From Acinetobacter geminorum (GTDB taxonomy: Bacteria > Pseudomonadota > Gammaproteobacteria > Pseudomonadales > Moraxellaceae): a stretch of 64,000 nt of DNA. Below are positions 54,375-63,024 of the stretch, piece by piece; position 1 is the stretch's first letter, and each line of letters starts with the position of its first letter. The notes under the pieces are model-generated. The model had not been told where the DNA came from. It saw only the letters and a program-made list of their open reading frames with translations, and ran no database searches. The position numbers and the translations under genes were made by a program. The DNA lies in assembly GCF_013009345.1 (NCBI RefSeq), contig NZ_JABELE010000005.1:139149-203148 (forward strand), given 5' to 3'.

Positions 54375-55372
54375 TTATTGTCCTGTGATGTAAGCAATGA
54401 CCTATAAACCTGCACCGTGTTTTCAATCATTCCATCCAAAACCAAGTTTTGGTGGGCAAATTGGAAAACAGGCTCAAAATCTTGCTGAACATCTGGCAAA
54501 CGAAGTAATGTGTCGTTAAGTAACTGATGTAAAGCGACAACATCATTAGGCGGACACAAATATTGCTCAGGTAAAACCATTGTCATCGCACCAACCGCGG
54601 TAGAAACCATAGGAACATGACAAAGTAATGCCTCTATCATCGTATATGGACATCCCTCATAATGAGATGACATAACAAATAAACTTGCTTGCTGTAACAA
54701 CTGAAAGATATCCGTTCTATGCCCCAATAATTTAATCTGATTTTGCAACTGATGAGTAGCAATCAAACTTTGAAGTTTTTCATGCTCAAAACCATCACCT
54801 ACAATCCATAATTCTGCTTCTGAAATCCCCTTCCAAGCTTCAATAAGAATATCAAACCCTTTTACTGGTACTAATCTACCTACAGCCAAAACAATAGGTG
54901 GTTGATGTTTATCAATTGAAAAAGTAGTTACAGGAGGTTCTATACCATTTAAAACGACTACCTTATTCGGATGGTCTAAAATTTCCGCCGCATTTGGGCT
55001 AACTGTAATCACAGCCTCATAGTTTTTAAACATTCTTGTATTTTTCTTACGACTATGTAAGGTAGCGACCGAATGTACTTGTAAAAAAGGCATAATTGAA
55101 GCCACCATTGCAGCAGCTTTATTGCCATGCACATGAACAATATCTATATCCAAACTATGAATTGCTTTATATAACTGATATAGAACAAATGGATTACGTC
55201 TACTTTTACTCAAATCAACAGCGATAAAGTCAGTACGTAAACGATCACGATATTTTTCATTTGCAATGAAAGTGACAGTGTGACCATTCTGTTGTAGACC
55301 ATGTGCTAGCTCTACAACATGTTTTTCCAATCCACCTTCCTCATCTCCAGCCATTACAATACAAATATGCAT
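54371..55372 (-). CDS. GT4-family glycosyltransferase
   Basis: A 333-residue GT-B enzyme. N-terminal glycine loop CIVMAGDEEGGLEKHVVEL; C-terminal donor domain AVGRLVPVKGFDILIEAW, ELWIVGDGFE and the EX7E block HYEGCPYTMIEALLCHVP. GGAG precedes the ATG. It is flanked by the deacetylase and an ELM1-like gene in one tight minus-strand unit. Probable outer-core sugar transferase; acceptor unknown. Confidence 0.88.
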   Translation of the reverse strand: MHICIVMAGDEEGGLEKHVVELAHGLQQNGHTVTFIANEKYRDRLRTDFIAVDLSKSRRNPFVLYQLYKAIHSLDIDIVHVHGNKAAAMVASIMPFLQVHSVATLHSRKKNTRMFKNYEAVITVSPNAAEILDHPNKVVVLNGIEPPVTTFSIDKHQPPIVLAVGRLVPVKGFDILIEAWKGISEAELWIVGDGFEHEKLQSLIATHQLQNQIKLLGHRTDIFQLLQQASLFVMSSHYEGCPYTMIEALLCHVPMVSTAVGAMTMVLPEQYLCPPNDVVALHQLLNDTLLRLPDVQQDFEPVFQFAHQNLVLDGMIENTVQVYRSLLTSQDNK

Positions 55373-55383
55373 ACTTTCTCCAA

Positions 55384-56190
55384 TTAACTACGTTTACCCA
55401 GTTTTAAACGCAGCTTGACTGCAAATAAAGAATCTTTCCCACTAATCTTAATACGCTGCAACTGCATAAAATCAGGCTGGATACCATCGATACCTTCACT
55501 TGTGGTTACCGCATTAAGATATCCTGCTTGTTGAACGTATTTGACATCTCGATCAGAATAAATACCGAATGGATAAGCAAAACTTGTTACAGCACGGCCT
55601 GTTAATTCCTCTAACTGTTGCTTTGACTCTGTTAATTCTTTTAAACAACTTTCATCATCCAGTTTATTTAAATTAGCATGCGTTAATGTATGCGAACCAA
55701 TTTCAATAAGCCCACTTTCTACAAGTTGTTTAACCTCTAAATCATTCAGCTTTGGTTCACGCATTAACTCACCACTATTGTGGTGCTCTTTTTTATAAGT
55801 TGACCAATCTCGGTCATGCCGATCTACCACAACATAAATTGTAGCTTTTGCCCGATATTTTTCTAAAACTGGATAAGCATTTTGCAAGTTATCCAAATAC
55901 CCGTCATCAAAAGTGATTGCAACTGTTTTAGCAGGATGTTTACCCCAATTTTCTTGTAGCTCTTGCATGGTTACAAAATGAAAACCTTGTGATTTCATCC
56001 ATGCAACTTGCTTCTCAAACTCAATTGGCTTTACTCGAAGCTTATTAAATTTGGCACCATCAATATGATCTCTCACCATGTGGTACATCAAAACACGTGG
56101 TCGATTCCAATCCACTGCTGGCTTCCACCACGCATACTTATAGCTAAATAACACAATAAGCAAGACCAGTAAAATCAGGATATAAAACAC
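55384..56190 (-). CDS. Polysaccharide deacetylase (NodB domain) of the outer-core locus
   Basis: A 268-residue enzyme with one N-terminal membrane helix (ILILLVLLIVLFSY). NodB motifs: TVAITFDDGYLDN (motif 1, catalytic Asp), SHTLTHANL (motif 2, metal His pair), FAYPFGIYSD (motif 3). It would remove N-acetyl from a hexosamine of the LOS core. Pda proteins are standard members of A. baumannii OC loci. Start is probably GTG at 56190. Confidence 0.9.
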   Translation of the reverse strand: MFYILILLVLLIVLFSYKYAWWKPAVDWNRPRVLMYHMVRDHIDGAKFNKLRVKPIEFEKQVAWMKSQGFHFVTMQELQENWGKHPAKTVAITFDDGYLDNLQNAYPVLEKYRAKATIYVVVDRHDRDWSTYKKEHHNSGELMREPKLNDLEVKQLVESGLIEIGSHTLTHANLNKLDDESCLKELTESKQQLEELTGRAVTSFAYPFGIYSDRDVKYVQQAGYLNAVTTSEGIDGIQPDFMQLQRIKISGKDSLFAVKLRLKLGKRS

Positions 56191-56203
56191 AATGCCAAAC
56201 TCA

Positions 56204-57091
56204 TTATTTCGCTAAAAGATATGTTGCCACACGGTCTGCTTCTTTAAAAGCATAAGGTTGTGGCAACTGTACGACACAAGTATTCTGTGAAATTAGTTGT
56301 GATTCTATCATTTGATCAATCGAGTGCGTAATTCTATCCTCTTTCAACCGATCGATTGCTATGACCCCTACGCGACAACCCGCAGTAAGTGCTTCAAAAA
56401 CCATAGAAACGCTATCTTCTGTTACCCATACAGCTTCTGCTTTTTGCATCTCTTCAAAAATCCAGCCCTGAGGTGTTTGCTCAACCGGAAATATTTGTAA
56501 ATGCGGGGCAAAACTTTGTTGTCTTAAAATATCAATAAACTCTGCTGGTGTTCGACGTGAAGTAGTCAGAATAATTTCAGCGTCTGGATTATTCTCAACA
56601 ATTTTTTGAACACTGCTTAATACTTTATCTTGGTTCCATTGATGTCGTTTAGATGAGCCACCTAAGGCTATTAAAATTCTGGCTGTTTGATGGCGGTTTT
56701 CATTACGAATTGGATTAAGTGCACCACGCGTGACAATCACATGGCTATCGGCATGGATGCCATCATGTTCTGGAATAACAGCATAATCAAAACAAACCAC
56801 AGGTAAGTTAGGCTTCATCAAAATAATAGTTTTAGCTTTTCTAAAAATTTTACCGAGTAACCAGACCCGAAAATGAGTGTGACTGCCCACTCCAAATATA
56901 AAATCGGGGGCTTGTTGAAATAAGGAGTTTTTTGAAGAGAAAAGTACCTGAATTAAAGAAATAATAGGTAAATCAGAAATGAGGATCTCTTCAAAAGTTA
57001 TATCTGCCTGTTGTCTTTGCATCGCCTGAAACAAGCCTAATGCTTGTGAGCGGTGTCCTGCCTTTCCATCAGACACATAGACAATATGCAT
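56204..57091 (-). CDS. ELM1-family glycosyltransferase, copy 1 (ilvE side)
   Basis: A 295-residue protein with VYVSDGKAGHRSQALGLFQ at the N-terminus, FGVGSHTHFRVWLLGK, and the donor-side IILTTSRRTPAEFIDIL and WVTEDSVSMVFEALTAGCRVG. It is the first OC-type gene next to ilvE, the position held by a conserved outer-core transferase in A. baumannii. It is separated from ilvE by a terminator, so it must have its own promoter or rely on read-through. Confidence 0.87.
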   Translation of the reverse strand: MHIVYVSDGKAGHRSQALGLFQAMQRQQADITFEEILISDLPIISLIQVLFSSKNSLFQQAPDFIFGVGSHTHFRVWLLGKIFRKAKTIILMKPNLPVVCFDYAVIPEHDGIHADSHVIVTRGALNPIRNENRHQTARILIALGGSSKRHQWNQDKVLSSVQKIVENNPDAEIILTTSRRTPAEFIDILRQQSFAPHLQIFPVEQTPQGWIFEEMQKAEAVWVTEDSVSMVFEALTAGCRVGVIAIDRLKEDRITHSIDQMIESQLISQNTCVVQLPQPYAFKEADRVATYLLAK

Positions 57092-57115
57092 AGAAGCTCC
57101 CTAAGCCAAAAAATA

Positions 57116-57144
57116 AAAAGGCGAAACTTATGTTCGCCTTTTTA
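57116..57144 (-). terminator. Terminator between ilvE and the OC-type locus
   Basis: AAAAAGGCGAA, loop, TTCGCCTTTTTA; a good stem with T-runs in both directions. Confidence 0.85.
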
Positions 57145-57159
57145 TGTTAACGGATTAAC

Positions 57160-58086
57160 TTATTTTACGTAAGTTAACCAGTGTTCATATTTCGGATTTC
57201 TACCTTGAACCGCATCAAAGTAAGTTTTTTGGATTTCAGTAGTAATTGGGCCACGAGTACCCGAACCGATTTGACGGTCATCGTATTCACGAATTGGTGT
57301 TACTTCAGCAGCAGTACCTGTGAAGAATGCTTCGTCTGCAATATAGAATTCGTCACGTGTAATACGGCGCTCAACAACTTGGTAACCAAGATCTCTAGCG
57401 ATTGTCATTACAGTTTGACGTGTAATACCATCAAGCGCACCACCAGCGATATCTGGAGTGTGTAAAACGCCATCTTTAATCAAGAATACGTTTTCACCTG
57501 AACCTTGGCATACATAACCTTGTGGGTCCATTAACATTGCTTCATCGTAACCAGAATGTGCAACTTCTTGGTGAGCAAGGATTGACAACGTGTAGTTACC
57601 AGATGCTTTTGCTTTACACATCGTCACGTTTGGATGATGGTGAGTAAATGATGAAGTTTTAACGCGAATACCTTTAGCCATCGCTTCATCACCAAGGTAT
57701 GCACCCCACGCCCATGCAGCAACAGCGGCATGAATGGTGTTATTTGTTGCTGCAATACCTAGTTTCTCTGAACCGATCCAGATCAGTGGACGTAAATAGC
57801 AAGAAGCTAATTTATTTTCACGAACAACATCGATTTGTGCTTGTTCAAGCGTTGCTTGATCATAAGGCACTTTCATTTGATAAATTTTTGCTGAATTTAA
57901 CAAACGTTTTGTGTGGTCTTGAAGACGGAAAATCGCTGTACCTTTAGGAGTTTCATAAGCACGAACACCCTCAAATACGCCCATACTGTAGTGTAATGTA
58001 TGGGTTAAAACGTGAATCTTTGCATCACGCCAATCAATTAATTTTCCATCTTGCCAAATAAAACCATCACGATCAGCCAAATTCAT
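57160..58086 (-). CDS. ilvE: Branched-chain amino-acid aminotransferase
   Basis: A 308-residue class IV PLP aminotransferase for valine, leucine and isoleucine. Fold-type IV blocks: LTHTLHYSMGVFEGVRAYET, the PLP lysine in CKAKASGNYTLSILA, and FFTGTAAEVTPIREYD. The start at 58086 (MNLADRDG) has GGAG six bases upstream; a frame with MECS before it does not. It marks the right flank of the OC-type locus and follows glnE by 24 bp. Confidence 0.95.
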   Translation of the reverse strand: MNLADRDGFIWQDGKLIDWRDAKIHVLTHTLHYSMGVFEGVRAYETPKGTAIFRLQDHTKRLLNSAKIYQMKVPYDQATLEQAQIDVVRENKLASCYLRPLIWIGSEKLGIAATNNTIHAAVAAWAWGAYLGDEAMAKGIRVKTSSFTHHHPNVTMCKAKASGNYTLSILAHQEVAHSGYDEAMLMDPQGYVCQGSGENVFLIKDGVLHTPDIAGGALDGITRQTVMTIARDLGYQVVERRITRDEFYIADEAFFTGTAAEVTPIREYDDRQIGSGTRGPITTEIQKTYFDAVQGRNPKYEHWLTYVK

Positions 58087-58110
58087 GGAACACTCCAAAT
58101 TGTTATAAAA

Positions 58111-60861
58111 TCATTCACTATCCAACTCAACCGAAGCGGTTGGGTCTATTAATCTTTGCCATAAATTGCAAACGACCGCACGGGTACTACGCCAGTCCGC
58201 TGCGCTAACTTGCATGGATTGATTTGCAAGGGCTAAGCGGTGGCTTTCGGCACGTTCACTAAGATAGGCTCGAATTAATGCTGTGGCATCTTCACTGGAT
58301 AAGCAGTCTGCTTTAGCAGCATCTTCTAATATTCTTACATTATCAGAATAATGGGCGAGATCGGGTTTCGTCCCGCTCCATGCAAGTACAGCATACTGTG
58401 CCATAAATTCGATATCGACGATACCACCTGCGTCCTGTTTTAAATGAAAAATACCATGTTTTTTTTGTTCAGAAGACGAACCTAGGTGGTCTTTCATTTT
58501 CTGACGCATTTTCAACACTTCTTCACGAACATAAGCCTCATCTCTAGACTGAGTCAATATCTCACGGCGAAATATTTCAAATTTCTGGCAGAGCGCTTCA
58601 TCGCCAGCAATAGAGCGTGCTCGAACTAATGCCTGATGCTCCCAAAGCCATGCACTTTTCAACTGATAGTGTTCATAGGCTTTCAGACTCGTTACCAATA
58701 AACCTGCCTCACCTGAAGGTCTTAAGCGTGTATCAATTTCATAGACACGACCATCTAGCGTTTGCGTAGTCATCAAAGACATAAATTTTTGAGCAACACG
58801 CATCGCAAATTCAAAGCCACTAATTGACTTGGTTCCATCCGTATCAGCTTGTTCATCTAGATAGTGAATAAAGACAAGGTCTAAGTCAGAACCATAGCCC
58901 AGTTCAATCCCCCCCACTTTGCCATACCCAATGACAGCAAAAGCTTTATAGTCGAGAGAGCAGCGTTTCCCATCGACATCACATGGATAACCATGACGCT
59001 TTGCTACGGTCTGATAAGCTAAATTAAGCGTTGCGTTTACACTGACTTCAGCAATATCAGTCAATGCATCAGATACTTTCATTAATGGGCTTTCAGCTAA
59101 GACATCACTTGCAGCAACAGTTAACACATTGCTCTTTTTAAAGAGGCGAAGTACTCGCATCTGATCTTCGACCTGATCAATCTCAATACGGAGCAACTGC
59201 TGACGTAGTGAGTCTTCTAAGTCCTTACGTTTTGGCAATTCGAAATCCATCGATAAGAACTCATCAAGCAGTACTGGATATTGCGTTAGCTCTTCACAAA
59301 TCCACGGACTCACCGTCGCCATTTTAACTAAGCGTTGCAATGCGCCTTTACTTTCAATCAACATCACCAAATACACGGTTCGACGCATGACTGATTCAAT
59401 CAGTGGCATTAAGCGCAACAGTGCAGTTTGTGGTTGTTCTGATTGTAAGATCGCTTCAATCAAATGAGGCCAAAATGTTTTTAAACGCTGCACAGCATTT
59501 GAAGGGAGTTTTTTAAGTGCGTGACCATGCCAGAACTCATGAATTAGATTTTTCGCATTGTCATCCAGCACTTCATCTAACTGCTGCTCTAACTGCCCAA
59601 AATTTTCAGTTGCTGCATTAGAGTTGGTATCTTCAATGAGCTGCTTAAATTGAACTTTTACTTTTTGACGTTTCTCATTAAGAACATCAAGAAACTCCTT
59701 CCAGCTAGTGAAAGCTAAGGTATCTATAATGCGTTGTCTTAAGTCCAATTCTTCTGGTAATAATTGGGTTTGCTGATCGTTGAGCGCTTGAATTGCATGT
59801 TCAACACGGCGTAAAAATAGGTAAGCATCTTCAAGTTCTAATACAGCTTGTTTTTCTAATAAGCCAGCTTCCCCAATGTGCTCAAGACTAACTAAACATT
59901 GACGGTCTTGTAACTCACGTTTAGACCCGCCATAAATAAGCTGAAAGACCTGAACAATAAACTCAATTTCACGAATACCACCCGCTCCGAGTTTAATATC
60001 ATCCTCAATATGACGACGTAAGACTTCGCGCTCAATCATCGCTTTCATATCACGCATGGCAGCAAAAGCGGTGTAATCGACATAACGGCGGAATACAAAA
60101 GGACGTGTCATTTCCAATAAGTCTTGTCCTTCTTTTCCCCCAGTGACAACGCGCGCTTTAATCCATGCATAACGTTCCCACTCACGGCCATGTTGACTTA
60201 AATATTTTTCTAAAGCTGCATGACTAATCGCTAGTGCCGAACCGTCTCCCCAAGGACGCAAGCGCATATCAACTCGAAATACAAAACCATCGGCAGTAAT
60301 ATGTTCAAGCAAATAAATGAGTTTTTGTCCCCATAAAATACAGAACTGCTGTACATCAATACATTTGCGACCGTTGGTTTCACCTTGCTCATCAAAGGCA
60401 AAAATTAAGTCGATATCACTTGATAAGTTAAGCTCTTGAGCACCAAGCTTACCCATGGCAACAACAATCAAATCTTGAACTTTGCCAGAGTAACTCACAG
60501 GTTCACCGTGTTTCGCCACAAGTGCTACACGCGCAAAATCTTTTGCTGCACAAATACTGGCATCGGCAAAATCAGAAAGTTCACGAGTGAGTGTGACAAC
60601 ATCAGTCAGCTGATTGGCATCCTGCCAAATCCAGCGGAACATTAAACGGCTACGTAAAATGCGCATTCCGCGCATCCAAAGCGTTTCATCAGCAATCCCA
60701 TCTAGCGTGGTCTGTATAAATTGGTAAATCTGTTCGGTCGAGAGCGGTGCAGTAAATTGATCTATTTGATAATCTTGTTCTAAAACAGCTTGATGCAAAC
60801 CTAAAACTTGTTCTGCGTACTGACTGGCACGCAATGTTTTTTGTAACTGCTCCGCATTCAT
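58111..60861 (-). CDS. glnE: Glutamine synthetase adenylyltransferase / deadenylyltransferase
   Basis: A 916-residue bifunctional nucleotidyltransferase that controls glutamine synthetase through AMPylation. The two nucleotidyltransferase centres are MGKLGAQELNLSSDIDLIFAF (N-terminal) and YGKVGGIELGYGSDLDLVFIH (C-terminal), each with GX-DxD; RPSGEAGLLVTSLKAYEHYQ is the C-terminal family block. It forms a probable operon with ilvE. Confidence 0.96.
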   Translation of the reverse strand: MNAEQLQKTLRASQYAEQVLGLHQAVLEQDYQIDQFTAPLSTEQIYQFIQTTLDGIADETLWMRGMRILRSRLMFRWIWQDANQLTDVVTLTRELSDFADASICAAKDFARVALVAKHGEPVSYSGKVQDLIVVAMGKLGAQELNLSSDIDLIFAFDEQGETNGRKCIDVQQFCILWGQKLIYLLEHITADGFVFRVDMRLRPWGDGSALAISHAALEKYLSQHGREWERYAWIKARVVTGGKEGQDLLEMTRPFVFRRYVDYTAFAAMRDMKAMIEREVLRRHIEDDIKLGAGGIREIEFIVQVFQLIYGGSKRELQDRQCLVSLEHIGEAGLLEKQAVLELEDAYLFLRRVEHAIQALNDQQTQLLPEELDLRQRIIDTLAFTSWKEFLDVLNEKRQKVKVQFKQLIEDTNSNAATENFGQLEQQLDEVLDDNAKNLIHEFWHGHALKKLPSNAVQRLKTFWPHLIEAILQSEQPQTALLRLMPLIESVMRRTVYLVMLIESKGALQRLVKMATVSPWICEELTQYPVLLDEFLSMDFELPKRKDLEDSLRQQLLRIEIDQVEDQMRVLRLFKKSNVLTVAASDVLAESPLMKVSDALTDIAEVSVNATLNLAYQTVAKRHGYPCDVDGKRCSLDYKAFAVIGYGKVGGIELGYGSDLDLVFIHYLDEQADTDGTKSISGFEFAMRVAQKFMSLMTTQTLDGRVYEIDTRLRPSGEAGLLVTSLKAYEHYQLKSAWLWEHQALVRARSIAGDEALCQKFEIFRREILTQSRDEAYVREEVLKMRQKMKDHLGSSSEQKKHGIFHLKQDAGGIVDIEFMAQYAVLAWSGTKPDLAHYSDNVRILEDAAKADCLSSEDATALIRAYLSERAESHRLALANQSMQVSAADWRSTRAVVCNLWQRLIDPTASVELDSE

Positions 60862-60928
60862 ATAAAAAGCTCTTTTCCTCGTACTCTGTTTTTAGTTATA
60901 GCAGTTCGAGTAGTGGTAGGAAAAGGGA

Positions 60929-62200
60929 TTAGACTAATTTTACTTCTGATGAAGAATGATGTTCGGTATGTACTTCATGACTTTCTTGAGCTGAAGGTAA
61001 TAGAACTTTAAATGTCGTTCCTACCCCTTCTTTAGAATCAACAGTAATTTGCCCCTGATTAATCTCGACAAAACGCTTGCAAAGACTCAAACCCAAACCA
61101 GCACCTTTTTCCCCTGCAGTGCCTTTAAAGCTAGCAGTAATACGTGGATGGAATAAATTTGCCATTTGTTGTTCGGTCATGCCTAGACCTGTGTCTCGAA
61201 CAGTAATTTCTACATTTGTATCCGCTTGTTGAGCTTCAATAAAGACTTTGCCTGATCCATCAACATCGGTAAATTTCAGCGCATTTGACACCAAGTTTTG
61301 AATTACAGAGGTCATCATATTGATATCGGCGTAGATGTTTAAATCATCCGGAACACCATTCACCAGTTCAATATTTTTCTTTAAAGCTAATGTGTGCAGT
61401 ACATCGCAAACGATATTGCTGACTTGTCTAAGCTTAAAATTAATTGGGTGATAAACAAAACGCCCGCCCTCAGCCATTGCCCATGTTAGTAAGCTTTCAA
61501 GCAAGTTATAGGTCGACTGTGAGGTGTCATATAAATAGTCTGCAATATTTTGAATACTAGATTCATCTAAAGTTTCACGCTCTTTAGCGAGTACCTCAGA
61601 AAATCCGAGCAATCCATGAAAAGGCGCACGTAGGTCATGCGAAATAATCGAGAAAAATTTTGTTTTACTCGAATTAAGTGCCACTTGTTGCTCGTATAAT
61701 TCATTTAACTCTTCGTAGTTAAACTTCAACTCGACTTGTTGCATAAAACTAGAACAATAATCGAGCAACAATTGAATATCATCATCTTCAAACGTTGACG
61801 CATCATCATCGAAAAAGACAGCAAAACCCATAGAGGTTTTATCAGGGTGTAGAAGATGCACAGCCAATGCCCTCCTGCACTCAATATTTAATTCTTTTAA
61901 ATAGTTGATTAAATTTTGATATGAAGGATGTAAGTGATTAATGGTCTGTTGTTTGGCGAAGCACTGTTTTAAATGCTTTGATGGTTTAAACGAGATTGCC
62001 GTCATGCCTTCAGGGCAACGGTGCCAAAAGTAGGGTTCCTGATTAAAAGTCAATAAGGCTTTTTTACAACTCAAAAGACGAAGACTAAACCGGAAAAATT
62101 GCTCGATGTAGTTCTGCTCGGCGTTTAATCCAAGCAACAGAGATATCCTACAAGCACTTAACTGCTCAACCTGATTTAGTTCTAAATGTTGGAATGTCAT
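60929..62200 (-). CDS. Soluble GAF-type sensor histidine kinase
   Basis: A 423-residue kinase with no transmembrane helix. The N-terminal ~160 residues look like a GAF-type sensor (LLLGLNAEQNYIEQFFRF... MGFAVFFDDDASTFED). HisKA: FFSIISHDLRAPFHGLLGFSE (phospho-His). ATPase: NLVSNALKFT (N box), VRDTGLGMTEQQM, GEKGAGLGLSLCKRFVE (G box). The start at 62200 (MTFQHLEL) has GAGGCGGG upstream. No cognate response regulator is adjacent, so partner and signal are unknown. Confidence 0.87.
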   Translation of the reverse strand: MTFQHLELNQVEQLSACRISLLLGLNAEQNYIEQFFRFSLRLLSCKKALLTFNQEPYFWHRCPEGMTAISFKPSKHLKQCFAKQQTINHLHPSYQNLINYLKELNIECRRALAVHLLHPDKTSMGFAVFFDDDASTFEDDDIQLLLDYCSSFMQQVELKFNYEELNELYEQQVALNSSKTKFFSIISHDLRAPFHGLLGFSEVLAKERETLDESSIQNIADYLYDTSQSTYNLLESLLTWAMAEGGRFVYHPINFKLRQVSNIVCDVLHTLALKKNIELVNGVPDDLNIYADINMMTSVIQNLVSNALKFTDVDGSGKVFIEAQQADTNVEITVRDTGLGMTEQQMANLFHPRITASFKGTAGEKGAGLGLSLCKRFVEINQGQITVDSKEGVGTTFKVLLPSAQESHEVHTEHHSSSEVKLV

Positions 62201-62593
62201 TGCCCGCCTCACAGATTTTGTCGTTTTTGGTCGGAACCGCTCTTAAAAAATGTACTTATAATCATTATGATCTACTACAAACTTTAACACAGTACATTAA
62301 AAGAGCAACGTTCTTTTCAAAATAGAAATGTGAAGTTTCAATTAAAGGTTTTCAGATACATAAAGTGGGTATGCTTGAGGAAAATACAACAATTTTTGAA
62401 GGTAAAGAGTTGTAAGATGTTAGAAATGCGAGTTCAGAATACTCGTAAAAGATGGTCAAAAAATATTATTTTGAGCACGAGGTTAGATTCTTACTCAGTT
62501 CCGCTTTTATCAAACGTGTTTGGTATTTAAACAAGAACTTCTTGAGCTAAAAAAATGAAAGATTTTTATAAGCTCTAAATTTATAGCTAGAAA

Positions 62594-62741
62594 TTCGAGT
62601 CCGACCCTCGGACCATATTCAGAATCGTAAGATTCTACAAAAACCCCTAAGCTAACGGCTTAGGGGTTTTTGTTAGGTATAAAAAGTGGATAGAGCTTAA
62701 GAAATTATGAAATGAGTATTTGATCCCGAGGGTCGGACTCG
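62594..62741. repeat. Inverted 16-bp pair resembling tRNA 3' ends
   Basis: CGAGTCCGACCCTCGG at 62596-62611 recurs as its exact complement at 62726-62741. The first copy reads TTCGAGT (a perfect T-loop), CCGAC (T-stem), CCTCGG, ACCA, ending at 62615, which is the 3' end of a tRNA lacking its body and one G. The second ends CCTCGGGATCA on minus. No tRNA body is found on either side, so these look like remnants or attachment-site halves. Confidence 0.6.
62639..62671. terminator. Strong intrinsic terminator after the tRNA-like end
   Basis: AACCCCTAAGC and GCTTAGGGGTT, short loop, T5 following and A5 before. This is the position expected for the native terminator of a tRNA transcript, in keeping with the tRNA-remnant reading. 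Confidence 0.85.
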
Positions 62742-63024
62742 TGCTTTAAAATAAATATTTGATAAATAAAAATTATTAAAAAAATATTTTATAAAAGGGA
62801 CCTTCAAGGGTACCAAAAAGTGTTTTTCACCTAATTAGCATATAGGTACTAGGAAATGAAAATTTGATAACCGAATGTTTTATTATAAACCTTTCATGTA
62901 TATGAGGTATGAAATATAGGCTTTTTAAAGAGGCGAAACTAAGCTATTATAAAAAGAATACATTTCTAATACAAAAGTTAGTGGATAAGAAATTCACTTT
63001 CAACAAGAAACATTAGGGGTTTCA

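Larger units (their letters stand above)
62201..63024. other. AT-rich accessory junction with tRNA-like remnants
   Basis: An 820-bp stretch without a supported gene. It holds a hairpin at 62621-62636 (AGAATC, GTAA, GATTCT), a strong terminator, and two inverted copies of a 16-bp tRNA-3'-like sequence, both listed separately. A 66-residue frame at 62330-62530 begins with GTG and is not supported. The rest is AT-rich and shows nothing further. Confidence 0.5.

Noticed and set aside
62330..62530. 66-codon plus-strand frame in the AT-rich junction
   Set aside because: GTG start without a ribosome-binding site, biased Lys/Val composition and no recognisable family.
62540..62620. Intact tRNA gene
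   Set aside because: Only the T-loop/T-stem/acceptor 3' part is present; no D-arm, anticodon arm or 5' acceptor strand is found upstream.
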